38,978 nucleotides of DNA. Source: Streptosporangiaceae bacterium (GTDB taxonomy: Bacteria; Actinomycetota; Actinomycetes; Streptosporangiales; Streptosporangiaceae). A program made the position numbers and the translations under genes. Where the stretch lies: the NCBI GenBank assembly GCA_030041195.1, contig JASHOI010000251.1:1-38978 (forward strand), read 5' to 3'. Positions 15,932 through 26,280 of this stretch are shown piece by piece; the stretch's first letter is position 1; the number at the start of each line of letters is the position of its first letter. Under the pieces are notes generated by a model. The model was not told the DNA's origin. It was given only the letters and a program-made list of their open reading frames with translations, and did not search any database.

Positions 15932-16535
15932 GGCCGCCGCGGCAGCGACGGCCTCCGATGCCGCGATGACGTCGGTGAAGATCGTTGTCGCCGGCGGGTT
16001 CGGCGCCGGCAAGACGACGTTCGTCGGGTCGGTGTCGGAGATCACGCCGCTCACGACCGAAGCGGTGATGACCTCGGTGAGCGAGAGCGTGGATGACCTG
16101 TCGCAGACCCCGGACAAGACCACGACCACGGTGGCGATGGACTTCGGGCGGGTCACGCTCGACGCCGGGCTGATCTTGTACCTGTTCGGTACACCGGGCC
16201 AGCAACGGTTCTGGTTCATGTGGGATGACCTGATTCACGGCGCGATCGGGGCGGTGGTGCTGGTCGACACGCGGCGGCTGGCGGACTCGTTCCCTGCGAT
16301 CGACTATTTCGAGGCGGCCGGGCTGCCGTTCATCGTGGCCGTCAACGGGTTCGACGGCAGCTTCCCTCATGATGTGGCCGACGTCAGGGAGGCGCTGTCG
16401 GTCGGCTCGCACGTACGGGTGGTCAAGTGCGACGCGCGCGATCGGGCCTCGACCAAGGCCACCCTGATCTCGCTGGTCGAGCACGCGATGGCGGTGCAGC
16501 TCAGCGAGGCTCCGGCGCACGAGCCGGTGAAGTAA
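15912..16535 (+). CDS. cvnD: Small GTPase CvnD, locus 3
   Basis: 207 residues, closely similar to the locus 2 GTPase. P loop GGFGAGKTT at 28-36, TTTTVAMDFGRV switch region, LYLFGTPGQQRF as G3-like motif, VAVNGFDG as G4-like and CDARDRASTKATL as G5-like motif. The C-terminus is about eight residues longer (SEAPAHEPVK). GTG 15912 overlaps the end of cvnC by 20 bases. The operon has no Roadblock gene, so this GTPase either works without one or uses CvnB from locus 2. The hydrolase gene follows 39 bases downstream on the same strand and may be cotranscribed. Confidence 0.92.
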   Translation: MDFASSKAAAAATASDAAMTSVKIVVAGGFGAGKTTFVGSVSEITPLTTEAVMTSVSESVDDLSQTPDKTTTTVAMDFGRVTLDAGLILYLFGTPGQQRFWFMWDDLIHGAIGAVVLVDTRRLADSFPAIDYFEAAGLPFIVAVNGFDGSFPHDVADVREALSVGSHVRVVKCDARDRASTKATLISLVEHAMAVQLSEAPAHEPVK

Positions 16536-16574
16536 CCTCACGGATGACGTATCCGCGAGCGCGGAGGATTGCCG

Positions 16575-18602
16575 TTGGTCGTCCGGTCCGAGTTTCCCTG
16601 TCGCGTACGGGTCATCCGGCACGAATGGATCCCGATGCCAGACGGCTGCCGGCTGGCCGCAAGGATCTGGCTTCCCGAGGAAGCCACCCGCACCCCGGTG
16701 CCGGCGATCCTTGAGTATGTTCCGTACCGCAAGAACGACGGCCTGGCGCTGCGGGACGCTCCGATCCACCACTACTTCGCCGGGTACGGCTACGCGTCGG
16801 TCCGGGTGGACATCCGGGGCAGCGGTGATTCGGACGGCATCCTCGCCGATGAGTACCTGCCGCTGGAGCAGGAGGACGGGGTGGCGGTCATCCGCTGGCT
16901 CGCCTCGCGTCCGTGGTGCAGCGGCGCGGTGGGCATCATCGGCAAGTCCTGGGGCGGGTTCAACGGGCTGCAGATCGCGGCGCACCACCCGCCCGAGCTC
17001 AAAGCGGTGATCAGCGTCGCGTCGACCGACGACCGCTACGCCGACGATGTGCACTACATGGGGGGCTGCGTGCTGGCCTGGGCCATGCTGCCGTGGGCGT
17101 CGACGATGCTCGCTTACAACGGGCTGCCGCCGGACCCCGCGGTGGTCGGCGCCGACTGGCGGACGACCTGGCGGCAGCGGCTGGAGCAGACCCCGCCGTA
17201 CATCAACGCCTGGCTGGCCCACCAGCGCCGGGACGAGTTCTGGCGCCAGGGCTCGGTGTGCGAGGACTACCCGGCGATCCGCTGCCCGGTGTACATGGTC
17301 GGCGGCTGGACCGACTCCTACCGGAACGCGATCCTGCGGTTTCTCGAGGGCTACCCCGGGCCGTGCAAGGGGCTGATCGGCCCCTGGGGCCACGACTACC
17401 CCGAGGACGGCGCACCGGGGCCGGCGATCGGCTTCCTGCAGGAGGCCGTGCGCTGGTGGGATCACTGGCTGAAGGGCGTGGACAACGGGGTGATGGACGA
17501 GCCCAAGCTGCGGGCGTGGATGCCGGAGGCGCACCGGCCGGCGTCGGGATACCTGACGCACCCGGGCCGCTGGCTGGCCGCCGATGGCTGGCCGCCCCCG
17601 GACGTCCAGATGCGCCGGTTCCAGATCGGAGCCGGAACGCTGAGCGCCGGGGAATCCCGGGCCGCGGACGGTGATGTGGAACTGCGGATCCTCGGCGCCG
17701 AGGCCGCCGCCGGGGACCTGGGACAGTGGGGCGGGCACGGCGATGCCCTCGAATTCCCTCCCGACCAGCGTCCCGAGGACGGGGTGTCGCTGACCTTCGA
17801 CACCGGGCCGCTCGCCGAGCCCATCGAGATTCTCGGCGTTCCGGTCGCCCGGCTCGAGCTGGCCGCTGACCAGCCGCTGGCGCTCGTCGCCGTGCGGCTC
17901 TGCGACGTCTGGCCGGACGGCGCATCGACCCTGATCACCCGCGGGCTCAAGAACCTGGCACACCGCACCAGCGATTCCCGCCCGGAGCCGCTCGTCCCTG
18001 GTGAGCGCTATCTGGTCGACGTCGCGCTCAACGCGATCGGCTACCAGGTCCCGGCCGGGCACCGGCTCAGGCTGGCGGTCTCGCCGACGTACTGGCCGTG
18101 GGCCTGGCCCGCGCCGGAACGCGTGACGCTGAGCCTGTTCACCGGCGGCGGGCCGGCGGTCGGCCTCCCGGTGTGGACGGGGTCCGTCGAGCACGTGCCG
18201 CCCCCGCATTTCGCGGTGCCGGAACGGGCCGCCACGCCGCAGCACCGGCCGCTGGGCGGCGAGTCCGCGCGCGAGGTCCGGCGCGACGTGGCGTCCGGCA
18301 CGGTCGAGGTGACCAATACGGTGGACGACGGCCACAAGCTGCTGGACGACGGGCTGGAGTACCGCGAGCACGAGCGGGATGTGTACCGCATCGTCGACGG
18401 CGCGCCGCTGTCGGCCCGGGTTGAGTGCGAGCGCGCGTTCTCGGTGCGGCGCGGGGACTGGCGGGTCGCGGTGCGGACCGTCAGCACGATGTCGGCTACC
18501 TCCGGCAGTTTCCTGGTGACAAACGTGCTGGACGCATACGAGGGCGATGACCGGGTCTTCACCAAGACGTGGAATGCTGAGGTGCCGCGAGACTGTGTGT
18601 AA
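16575..18602 (+). CDS. CocE/NonD-family (S15-type) alpha/beta hydrolase
   Basis: About 675 residues. The fold begins with WIPMPDGCRLAARIWLP and VRVDIRGSGDSDG. The catalytic triad can be placed: Ser 125 in GKSWGGF, Asp 247 in GGWTDSYR, His 273 in PWGHDYPED. The order and spacing match cocaine esterase CocE (Ser117, Asp259, His287). A C-terminal jelly-roll domain runs from about 390, here with an extra tail of some 100 residues. Family members hydrolyse esters, X-Pro dipeptides or beta-lactam side chains. No signal peptide is seen, so it acts in the cytoplasm, and a peptide-type importer follows at once, suggesting that it cleaves the imported substrate. GGAGG at 16563 favours the TTG at 16575 over that at 16569. 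Confidence 0.88.
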   Translation: MVVRSEFPCRVRVIRHEWIPMPDGCRLAARIWLPEEATRTPVPAILEYVPYRKNDGLALRDAPIHHYFAGYGYASVRVDIRGSGDSDGILADEYLPLEQEDGVAVIRWLASRPWCSGAVGIIGKSWGGFNGLQIAAHHPPELKAVISVASTDDRYADDVHYMGGCVLAWAMLPWASTMLAYNGLPPDPAVVGADWRTTWRQRLEQTPPYINAWLAHQRRDEFWRQGSVCEDYPAIRCPVYMVGGWTDSYRNAILRFLEGYPGPCKGLIGPWGHDYPEDGAPGPAIGFLQEAVRWWDHWLKGVDNGVMDEPKLRAWMPEAHRPASGYLTHPGRWLAADGWPPPDVQMRRFQIGAGTLSAGESRAADGDVELRILGAEAAAGDLGQWGGHGDALEFPPDQRPEDGVSLTFDTGPLAEPIEILGVPVARLELAADQPLALVAVRLCDVWPDGASTLITRGLKNLAHRTSDSRPEPLVPGERYLVDVALNAIGYQVPAGHRLRLAVSPTYWPWAWPAPERVTLSLFTGGGPAVGLPVWTGSVEHVPPPHFAVPERAATPQHRPLGGESAREVRRDVASGTVEVTNTVDDGHKLLDDGLEYREHERDVYRIVDGAPLSARVECERAFSVRRGDWRVAVRTVSTMSATSGSFLVTNVLDAYEGDDRVFTKTWNAEVPRDCV

Positions 18603-18646
18603 GGGCAGCCGCCAGCCAGCACCGGCATCGTCAGGGAGGCCATGAA

Positions 18647-20707
18647 GTGAGCAGCGTGCTCGAGATCGACGGCCTGCGGACGTTCATCAAGCGGCGCACC
18701 GGCGTGGTCCGCGCGGTGGACGGCGTGAGCTTCGCCATCGAGCCGGGCGAGACGGTCGGGCTGGTGGGCGAGTCCGGCTGCGGCAAGACGATGACCGGCC
18801 TTTCGATCATGGGCCTGCTTCCCGGCCGCGGCTTCATCGCCGATGGCGCGATCAGGTTCGGCGGCGCGGACCTGGCTTCGCTGAACGAGTCCGCGATGCG
18901 CAAGGTGCGCGGCAACGAGATCGGCATCGTGTTCCAGGACCCGATGACGTCGCTGAACCCGACGATGACGATCGGCCATCAGATCGCGGAGGTGGTCAGG
19001 GAGCACCGCAGCGTTTCCAGGGAGGAGGCGCTGGAACGGGCCGAGGAGGTGCTCGCCCTGGTCGGGATGCCCCGGCCGCGCGAGCGCCTGGCGTACTACC
19101 CGCATCAGCTCTCGGGCGGGCTGCGGCAGCGGGTGATGATCGGGATCGCGCTGGCCTGCGAGCCGAAGCTGCTCATCGCCGACGAGCCGACCACCGCGCT
19201 CGACGTCACGATCCAGGATCAGATCCTGGCGCTGCTCGACGAGCTCAAAGACCGCCTGGGAATGGCCGTCCTGCTGATCACCCATGACATGGGCGTGATC
19301 GCCGGCCGAGCCGACCGGGTGATGGTCATGTACGCCGGGAAGATCGTCGAGAAGGCCAGCACCGGCCGTCTGTTCGGCCGCACCCGGCATCCCTACACCG
19401 CGGCGCTGCTGGCCTCGATTCCCCGGCTGGATCAGCCGGTAACGCACCGGCTTTACGCGATCCCGGGCCTGCCGCCCGACCTGGCGAACCCGCCGGCCGG
19501 ATGCCGGTTCGCGCCGCGGTGCCGCTTCGCCACCGAGGAATGCGCCGCCAGCGAGCCGGTTCTTGGCGGCCCGGACGCTGACCATCCGTACGCCTGCTTC
19601 CACCCAATCGGCCCGGACTCGGCGGCGGCGCCGGCCGAGGTCGCCGACCGCCATGGCGGGCCCGACGGCTCCGGTGCAGCGAGCGACCTGCTCGTCCTTG
19701 ACCACGCGGTGAAGGAGTTCCCGGTCACCAAGGGCGCCCTGCTGCGGCGCGCGGTGGGCTCGGTCAAGGCCGTCTCGGACGTGACGCTGACGATCCGCCG
19801 CGGCCAGACGCTCGGCCTGGTCGGCGAGTCCGGGTGCGGGAAGACGACCATCGGCCGGATGATCGTCGCCCTCGAGCGGCCGACCTCGGGCCGGGTGCTG
19901 TTCGAGGGAGAGGACCTCGGCAGCCTGTCCGGCCCGCGCCTCCGGCAGGTCCGCAAGGATCTCCAGCTGATGTTCCAGGATCCCTACGCATCCCTGGACC
20001 CGCGGATGCGGGTGGGCTCGATCCTGCGCGAGCCGCTGCAGATCCAGGGTCTCGGCAGCGCGGCGGAGCAGCGGGCACGCGTCGCCGACCTGCTCAGGGA
20101 GGTCGGCCTGAGCCCGCGCTCGACCGAGCTCTACCCGCATGAGTTCTCCGGTGGCCAGCGGCAGCGGATCGGCCTGGCCCGTGCTCTGGCGCTCTCGCCC
20201 AAGCTCATCGTCGCCGACGAGCCGGTGTCCGCGCTCGACGTCTCGATCCGGTCGCAGATCCTCAACCTGATGCGGCGGCTGCAGGCCGCGCACGGGCTGA
20301 CCTACGTCGTGATCTCCCACGATCTGTCGGTGATCCGGTACCTGGCGGACCAGGTCGGAGTGATGTACCTGGGCAAGCTCGTCGAGGTGGGCAACAGCGT
20401 CGATGTCTACGAGCGCCCCGCCCACCCCTACACGTTCGGGCTGCTCAACACCATCCCGGTGCCCGATCCGGAGGTCGAGCGGGCCAAGCATGGCGTCGCG
20501 GTGGCCGGCGAGCTTCCGTCGGCCATGGACCCGCCCTCCGGATGCCGGTTCCGGACCCGATGCCCGCTGGCGCGGGACATCTGCGCCGCCGAGGAGCCGG
20601 TGCTGCGGACCTTCGGCGGTGAGCACAGGGCCGCGTGCCATTTCCCGCTGCAGGCACCAGCGGGGGACTCCGTGGCGACCGGCGATGTAGCCGGGCCCCG
20701 CCGCTGA
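18647..20707 (+). CDS. Dual ATPase (DppD-DppF fusion) of a peptide-type ABC importer
   Basis: 686 residues with two complete ABC ATPase domains. Domain 1 has Walker [10 protein letters not shown] from 41, signature LSGGLRQRV near 155 and Walker [13 protein letters not shown]. Domain 2 has Walker [10 protein letters not shown] from 393, signature FSGGQRQRI near 500 and [12 protein letters not shown]. Each ends with the oligopeptide-transporter C-terminal extension ([14 protein letters not shown] and [14 protein letters not shown]), whose Cys residues often hold an iron-sulfur cluster in Dpp/Opp ATPases. DppD and DppF are usually separate; fused forms are known. It energises uptake by the two permeases downstream. 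GTG 18647 lies eight bases after GGAG. Confidence 0.95.
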   Translation: MSSVLEIDGLRTFIKRRTGVVRAVDGVSFAIEPGETVGLVGESGCGKTMTGLSIMGLLPGRGFIADGAIRFGGADLASLNESAMRKVRGNEIGIVFQDPMTSLNPTMTIGHQIAEVVREHRSVSREEALERAEEVLALVGMPRPRERLAYYPHQLSGGLRQRVMIGIALACEPKLLIADEPTTALDVTIQDQILALLDELKDRLGMAVLLITHDMGVIAGRADRVMVMYAGKIVEKASTGRLFGRTRHPYTAALLASIPRLDQPVTHRLYAIPGLPPDLANPPAGCRFAPRCRFATEECAASEPVLGGPDADHPYACFHPIGPDSAAAPAEVADRHGGPDGSGAASDLLVLDHAVKEFPVTKGALLRRAVGSVKAVSDVTLTIRRGQTLGLVGESGCGKTTIGRMIVALERPTSGRVLFEGEDLGSLSGPRLRQVRKDLQLMFQDPYASLDPRMRVGSILREPLQIQGLGSAAEQRARVADLLREVGLSPRSTELYPHEFSGGQRQRIGLARALALSPKLIVADEPVSALDVSIRSQILNLMRRLQAAHGLTYVVISHDLSVIRYLADQVGVMYLGKLVEVGNSVDVYERPAHPYTFGLLNTIPVPDPEVERAKHGVAVAGELPSAMDPPSGCRFRTRCPLARDICAAEEPVLRTFGGEHRAACHFPLQAPAGDSVATGDVAGPRR

Positions 20708-20750
20708 TTCCCGGCGCTATCCACGGTAAGTTGCGATTTACCCGAAAAGC

Positions 20751-21744
<994 letters not shown>

Positions 21745-21752
<8 letters not shown>

Positions 21753-22656
21753 CATCACCGCTCAAACCCTGCCCGGTGCCGCGCCAGAGGGCGGCGAGGC
21801 GATCCGCCAGGACGCCGGCTGGCGGATGATCCTGCGCGCGTTCATAGAGAACAAGCTCGCGCTGGCCGGGGTCGTCCTGGTCGTGCTGGTGGTCCTGTTC
21901 TGCTTCGTCGGCCCGCTCTTGTATCACACCAACCAGGTCGCCACCAATCTCCTGCTGGTCAACGAGCCGCCGAGCGCCAAGCACCCGCTGGGCACCGATG
22001 ACCTGGGATACGACGTGCTGGGCCGGCTCATGGCCGGCGGCCAGAGTTCGCTGGAGGTGGGCTTCGCTGTCGCGCTCGTCGCGACCGTGATCGGCGTGCT
22101 CTACGGCGTCATCTCGGGTTTCTTCGGCGGCCTGGCCGACACGATCCTGATGCGCTTCGTGGACGTCATGCTCGCCATCCCCGTCGTCTACCTGTTCATC
22201 GACCTGGCTACGGAGTTCAAGCCGACGCTGCTGCTGCTCATCCTGGTTCTCGCGCTGCTGTCCTGGCTGGGCCCGGCGCGGCTGGTGCGCGGGGAAACGC
22301 TGAGCCTGCGGGTCAGGGAGTACGTCGAGGCGGTCAGGACCATGGGCGGCCGGTCCGGCCGGATCATCGTCCGCCATCTGGTGCCGAACACGATCGGCAC
22401 GATCGTGGTCAACGCGACGTTCCAGGTCGCCGACGCGATCTCGATCCTCGCGGTGCTGAGCTACTTCGGTTTCAGCCTGCCCCCGCCGACCGCGACGTGG
22501 GGCGGGATGCTGGAGAACGGGGTCAACTTCCTGTACGACGGCTACTGGTGGGAGATCTACCCGGCCGGCCTGATGATCGTGCTCACGGTGGTGGCGTTCA
22601 ACTTCATCGGCGACGGCCTGCGCGACTCGCTCGACGTGCGGCTGCAGAGTCGCTGA
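21745..22656 (+). CDS. Peptide-type ABC transporter permease (DppC-like)
   Basis: 303 residues from ATG 21745, which overlaps the end of the upstream permease gene. An N-terminal membrane segment (LALAGVVLVVLVVLFCFVGP) is followed by the OppC-type sequence HPLGTDDLGYDVLGRLMAGG, the inner-membrane core, and the EAA loop YVEAVRTMGGRSGRIIVRHLVPN that docks onto the ATPase. It pairs with DppB. The closing GDGLRDSLDVRL motif is standard for OppC/DppC. A strong hairpin terminator follows immediately. Confidence 0.95.
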
Positions 22657-22693
22657 CCCGGTCGCTCCCCCCGTGACGGGGGGAGCGACCGGG
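22657..22693. terminator. Bidirectional hairpin terminator, 16-bp perfect stem
   Basis: CCCGGTCGCTCCCCCC (22657-22672) pairs without mismatch with 22678-22693 around a 5-base loop. It fills the space between the convergent permease and binding-protein genes. There is no U-tract on either side, as is usual in high-GC actinomycetes. Confidence 0.85.
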
Positions 22694-22702
22694 AGCGTCC
22701 GG

Positions 22703-24547
22703 TTACTTCACGAAGTACCAGTCCTCCGGGTAGAGGTTGTCCAGCGGGTCCTGCGGGAAGACGCCCTTGAGCTTGCTGTTCACCGCGGAGATCTGGGTGT
22801 CGGTCTGCGGCATCCATAGCCCGGGAAGCTGCTTGGCGAGGTAGTCCTGGTAGGTGTAGAGCGCCGAGAGACCTCCCGAACCCAGCTTGTTCATCAGGGT
22901 GTCGGCCTGCGCGTTGGAATACCCGCCGAGGTTGGATGGCCCGTTCGTCAGGAACAGGATGGATCCGTCGGGCTCGAAGTAGCCGGGATCGAACAGCCAG
23001 GCCTCGCCCACATAGGACATCTGCCAGCAGCTTGTCTTCGTGCAGCCGGGCGACATGCCGCCGGCCACCGTTGCGAACGGCGCGCTGCTGATCGCTGAGA
23101 ACTTGATGCCGGCCTGAGAGAACGCCGACTGGAGCGTGGAGACCTCCTCGTCCTCGGACAGCGAGCCCGATGCGTACTCGAACGCGAACGTCAGCTTGGC
23201 GCCGGCGGCGATGCCGGGGCCGCATTCGTTCGACGCGGAGCCGGCCCGCGCACAGGTGTCCGTGCCGCCGGCATGGATGGTCCAGCCGTGGTCCTTCAGC
23301 AGGGTGGTCGCGTCGGTCGGGTCGTACGGGTACGGGTTCGTGGTCTGCCCGGAAGACACGAAGTCGCTGGAAGGCTGCAGCGGCACCGGGCCGTAGGTCG
23401 GGTATCCGTAGCCCTCGAGGAAGTCGCTGATGTACCCGGCCTGGTTGATCAGGTGCTGCATCGCCTGGCGGATGTAGAGCTGCGAGAATATCGCGCCGGA
23501 CTGCGGCGAGGCGTAGTTCATGAAGACGTAGTTGATGCCCCACGCGGGCCACGCCTGCACGGTGTAGCCGTCCCCCTTGACCCGCGATACCTGCGCGGCG
23601 TCGTTGTCCGGGACGTAGCCGTAATCCACTCCGGTGGACGACAGCAGCTGGTCGAACTCGGCCGCGTCGCTGGTGTAGCTGTCGATCGTGACCGCGTGCA
23701 GTGAGCCGGTGGCCGGCCCGGAGAACTTCAGGTTCCTGACGTAGGTCGCGTCGCCGGTCCCGTTGTTCGCGTAGCTGCTCAGCTTCCACGGCCCGTCAAC
23801 GACCTGCCAGAGCGGGTTGCTGGCGTAGGTGGAAGTGTCCTTGTTCTGCGCCAGCAGGAAGTTGTCGACCGCCAGCGCCCCAGACGTCGTCGCGGCGTAG
23901 TTCCCTACCGGGCCGGACACCGATTCCTTGTCCCAGGCGTGCGACGGCAGCGGGATGATCAGGGCAAGCTGGTTGTACAGCCAGTCCGCCGAGTAGTCGT
24001 GGCCGCCGAAGGTGAGCTGGAACTTGGTGGAGCTGATCGTCTTGAATGCGGTGAGATTGTCCGGGAACTCGCCGGGCTCATAGCCCCAGAACTGGGCCTT
24101 GTCCGCCTTGAGCAGATCGATCCAGAACTCGACGTCCGCGCTGGTGAGCGGCTTGCCATCGGACCAGCGGTAGGGCTTGAGCGTGATCGTGGCTGTGGTC
24201 TTCGCGCTGGACGAGACCACGACCGGGGGATAGGCCAGGCTCTCGGCCTGGTTCAGCCCGACGCCTCCCGGTTTGCCGAACCAGTACAGCGGCCGCCACA
24301 TGAGGTATTGCGAGTAGGTGACGTTGGCGGCGGTGTCGTTGTCGAAGTTGAGCAGCGGGAAGATGTAGTTGAATACGCCATCGAGCTGGTTGAGCGCAAC
24401 CGTGGCCGTCCCCCCCTGAACGCGGCCACTAGTCGTGCTCGTCGAAGACGGGCTGCTCGATGAGCAGGCGGCCAGCACCAGCACCACCGAGCAGACCACG
24501 CTGGCCAGCGCCAGCAGCCGGACTCTACCTCGAATTCGCATTCCCAT
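22703..24547 (-). CDS. Family 5 (oligopeptide-type) solute-binding lipoprotein
   Basis: 614 residues. The signal peptide LLALASVVCSVVLVLAAC ends in a lipobox, and a Ser/Thr-rich spacer follows. The SBP_bac_5 signature YRWSDGKPLTSADVEFWIDL is at about 125-144. It is a large two-lobe receptor for peptides, nickel, sugars or other ligands, tethered outside the membrane. It converges on the dppBC-like genes, so it most likely delivers ligand to that importer although it is transcribed separately. Pairs of Cys residues in the distal part (C-A-R and G-C-T-K-T-S-C-W) may form disulfides. The start is either of two ATGs six bases apart; neither has a strong ribosome site. Confidence 0.92.
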   Translation of the reverse strand: MGMRIRGRVRLLALASVVCSVVLVLAACSSSSPSSTSTTSGRVQGGTATVALNQLDGVFNYIFPLLNFDNDTAANVTYSQYLMWRPLYWFGKPGGVGLNQAESLAYPPVVVSSSAKTTATITLKPYRWSDGKPLTSADVEFWIDLLKADKAQFWGYEPGEFPDNLTAFKTISSTKFQLTFGGHDYSADWLYNQLALIIPLPSHAWDKESVSGPVGNYAATTSGALAVDNFLLAQNKDTSTYASNPLWQVVDGPWKLSSYANNGTGDATYVRNLKFSGPATGSLHAVTIDSYTSDAAEFDQLLSSTGVDYGYVPDNDAAQVSRVKGDGYTVQAWPAWGINYVFMNYASPQSGAIFSQLYIRQAMQHLINQAGYISDFLEGYGYPTYGPVPLQPSSDFVSSGQTTNPYPYDPTDATTLLKDHGWTIHAGGTDTCARAGSASNECGPGIAAGAKLTFAFEYASGSLSEDEEVSTLQSAFSQAGIKFSAISSAPFATVAGGMSPGCTKTSCWQMSYVGEAWLFDPGYFEPDGSILFLTNGPSNLGGYSNAQADTLMNKLGSGGLSALYTYQDYLAKQLPGLWMPQTDTQISAVNSKLKGVFPQDPLDNLYPEDWYFVK

Positions 24548-24819
24548 TAGTCCTATTCCGTGACGAACGCTGGGTATATGGCTTGCGCCAGGGCCGAAAA
24601 TTCGATGTGGGCTACTAAAGCCGATTAATGATCATAACAGAACCCAATGGCCGATGTGGGTGAAACCAGGCCATTCCACTGCGGAGCGGGACAAGTTTTG
24701 GTCACAATCCGCGCGTGCCCGGAAGGTACGGAAAGTACCACTTTGGCCCATCTCGACCGGAGTAGCGGTAGTGTGGCCAGAGCGTCTGTTTTCCAGGCGT
24801 ACCGGGCGGTCATGTTGGA

Positions 24820-26280
24820 ATGGCTCAGGGCTCGACGGCAGTTGCGGGATATCGTGCACGGGTGGCATCTACGAGGCAAACAGCCGTGGTCACCGCCAGC
24901 CCGGTCGGGCAGGCGTGGTACCGGCGCGGCGGTCCGCTGCTCGCCGTCGGCGCCGTCGCCTTCGCCGTGGCCCTCGGCGGCTACATCATCTTCGCTCTCA
25001 CCAGCCCGTCCACCCAGTGGATGCAGCCCGTCGACCTGAAGGTGTACACCGACGGGGGAATGATCGTCCGGCACGTCGCGCCGCTGTACGACGCGCACCG
25101 CGCCTCGCCGCTGTACGGCTGGCCCGGGTACCTGCGGCTCAAGTTCACCTACACCCCGTTCGCCGCGATGGTCTTCGCGCCGGTGTCACTGATCTCGTTC
25201 CGGACGCTGCAGAACATCTCGGTCGGGGTGAACATCGCCGCGCTGCTCGGGATCATCTGGATGACGCTCGGCGGCCTCGGCTGCCGGCGCGGCCTGGTCC
25301 GTCTCGGCGCGACGCTGCTGCTGGCCGCGCCGCTGTTGTGGACCGAGCCGGTGCAGCGGACCTTGTTCCTCGGCCAGATCGAGATCGTGCTGACCGCGCT
25401 GATCATCTGGGACCAGGTCCAGCCGGACCGGCGGTGGTGGAAGGGGGCAGGGATCGGCCTCGGCGCGGGTATCGATCTCATACCGCTGATCTTCATCCCG
25501 TACCTGCTGCTGACCCGCAGGTTCCGGCAGGCCGCCGTGGCGGCCGGAACGTTCGTGCTGACGTTCGTGCTCGGGTTCGGGGTGCTGCCCGCCGATTCCA
25601 GGAAGTACTGGCTGACCGGGCTGTTCGCGAAGGGCAGCCGCACCGGGTTCGTCGGCTGGGAGGGCAACCAGTCGCTGCCTGCCCTGATCACCCGGCTGAC
25701 CGGCAGCGTCGTGCGCGCCGAGCCATTCTGGCTGGTCGTCGACGTGGCGGTGCTGATCGCCGGGGTGGTGTGCGCGGCGCTGCTCGACCGGGCCGGCCAC
25801 CGCATGGCCGGGCTGATGACCTGCGCGCTGACCGGGCTGCTGGTCTCGCCGATCAGCTGGGATCACCACTGGGTGTGGATCGTTCCCGGCACCGTGGTGG
25901 CCGCGGTCTACGCGGTGCGCGCTCGGGGCGCCGCCCGCTGGGCGCTGGGCGGCCTGGCCGCCGGGCTGGCGCTGGTGTTCGGGGCCTGGCCGGGCGTTCT
26001 GTGGCACCTGCCGGCCAACACCGGCGGGTACTTCGAGGGGCTGATCTGGAATCCGCCGCTGACCAACCCGGAAACGTACCTGCGGCTCGGCGACCGGCGG
26101 TGGTACCCCGAGTACCACTGGCACGGGGTGCAGCTGATCATCGGGAACCTGTACGTGCTCACCGGGATGGCGCTGTTCGCCGGGCTGCTCGTCGTCGGGT
26201 TGGGGCCTGCCGTGCGCGCCGCCGTGGCGTCGCGAAGAAGCGGCCAGCTCACGCCCGCAGCGGCCGCCCCAGACCGCTGA
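24820..26280 (+). CDS. GT87-family (DUF2029) membrane mannosyltransferase, PimE-like
   Basis: 486 residues with about ten membrane segments. The family pattern is clear: an extracytoplasmic loop with VDLKVYTDGGMIV and PLYD near the N-terminus (Asp as candidate catalytic base), then LKFTYTPFAAMVFAPVSLI, LFLGQIEIVLTALIIWD and SPISWDHHWVWIVP. GT-C enzymes of this type use polyprenyl-phosphate mannose outside the membrane; PimE adds an alpha-1,2-mannose to phosphatidylinositol mannosides in mycobacteria, and actinomycete homologues act on lipids or cell-wall glycans. The gene overlaps the 3' end of the convergent GT-C gene by 32 bases. The start could be ATG 24820 or GTG 24862; neither has a good ribosome site. 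Confidence 0.88.
   Translation: MAQGSTAVAGYRARVASTRQTAVVTASPVGQAWYRRGGPLLAVGAVAFAVALGGYIIFALTSPSTQWMQPVDLKVYTDGGMIVRHVAPLYDAHRASPLYGWPGYLRLKFTYTPFAAMVFAPVSLISFRTLQNISVGVNIAALLGIIWMTLGGLGCRRGLVRLGATLLLAAPLLWTEPVQRTLFLGQIEIVLTALIIWDQVQPDRRWWKGAGIGLGAGIDLIPLIFIPYLLLTRRFRQAAVAAGTFVLTFVLGFGVLPADSRKYWLTGLFAKGSRTGFVGWEGNQSLPALITRLTGSVVRAEPFWLVVDVAVLIAGVVCAALLDRAGHRMAGLMTCALTGLLVSPISWDHHWVWIVPGTVVAAVYAVRARGAARWALGGLAAGLALVFGAWPGVLWHLPANTGGYFEGLIWNPPLTNPETYLRLGDRRWYPEYHWHGVQLIIGNLYVLTGMALFAGLLVVGLGPAVRAAVASRRSGQLTPAAAAPDR

Noticed and set aside
16535..16568. A small hairpin (GGATGACGTATCC) between cvnD and the hydrolase as terminator
   Set aside because: The stem is only four base pairs and is too weak to be called; read-through seems possible.
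15909..18371. An 820-codon open frame on the minus strand
   Set aside because: It lies antisense to cvnD and the CocE-type hydrolase, whose motifs are certain, and has the Arg/Gln/His-rich make-up of a high-GC shadow frame.
18041..20641. An 866-codon open frame on the minus strand
   Set aside because: It is antisense to the hydrolase end and the dual ABC ATPase; no domain and shadow-type composition.
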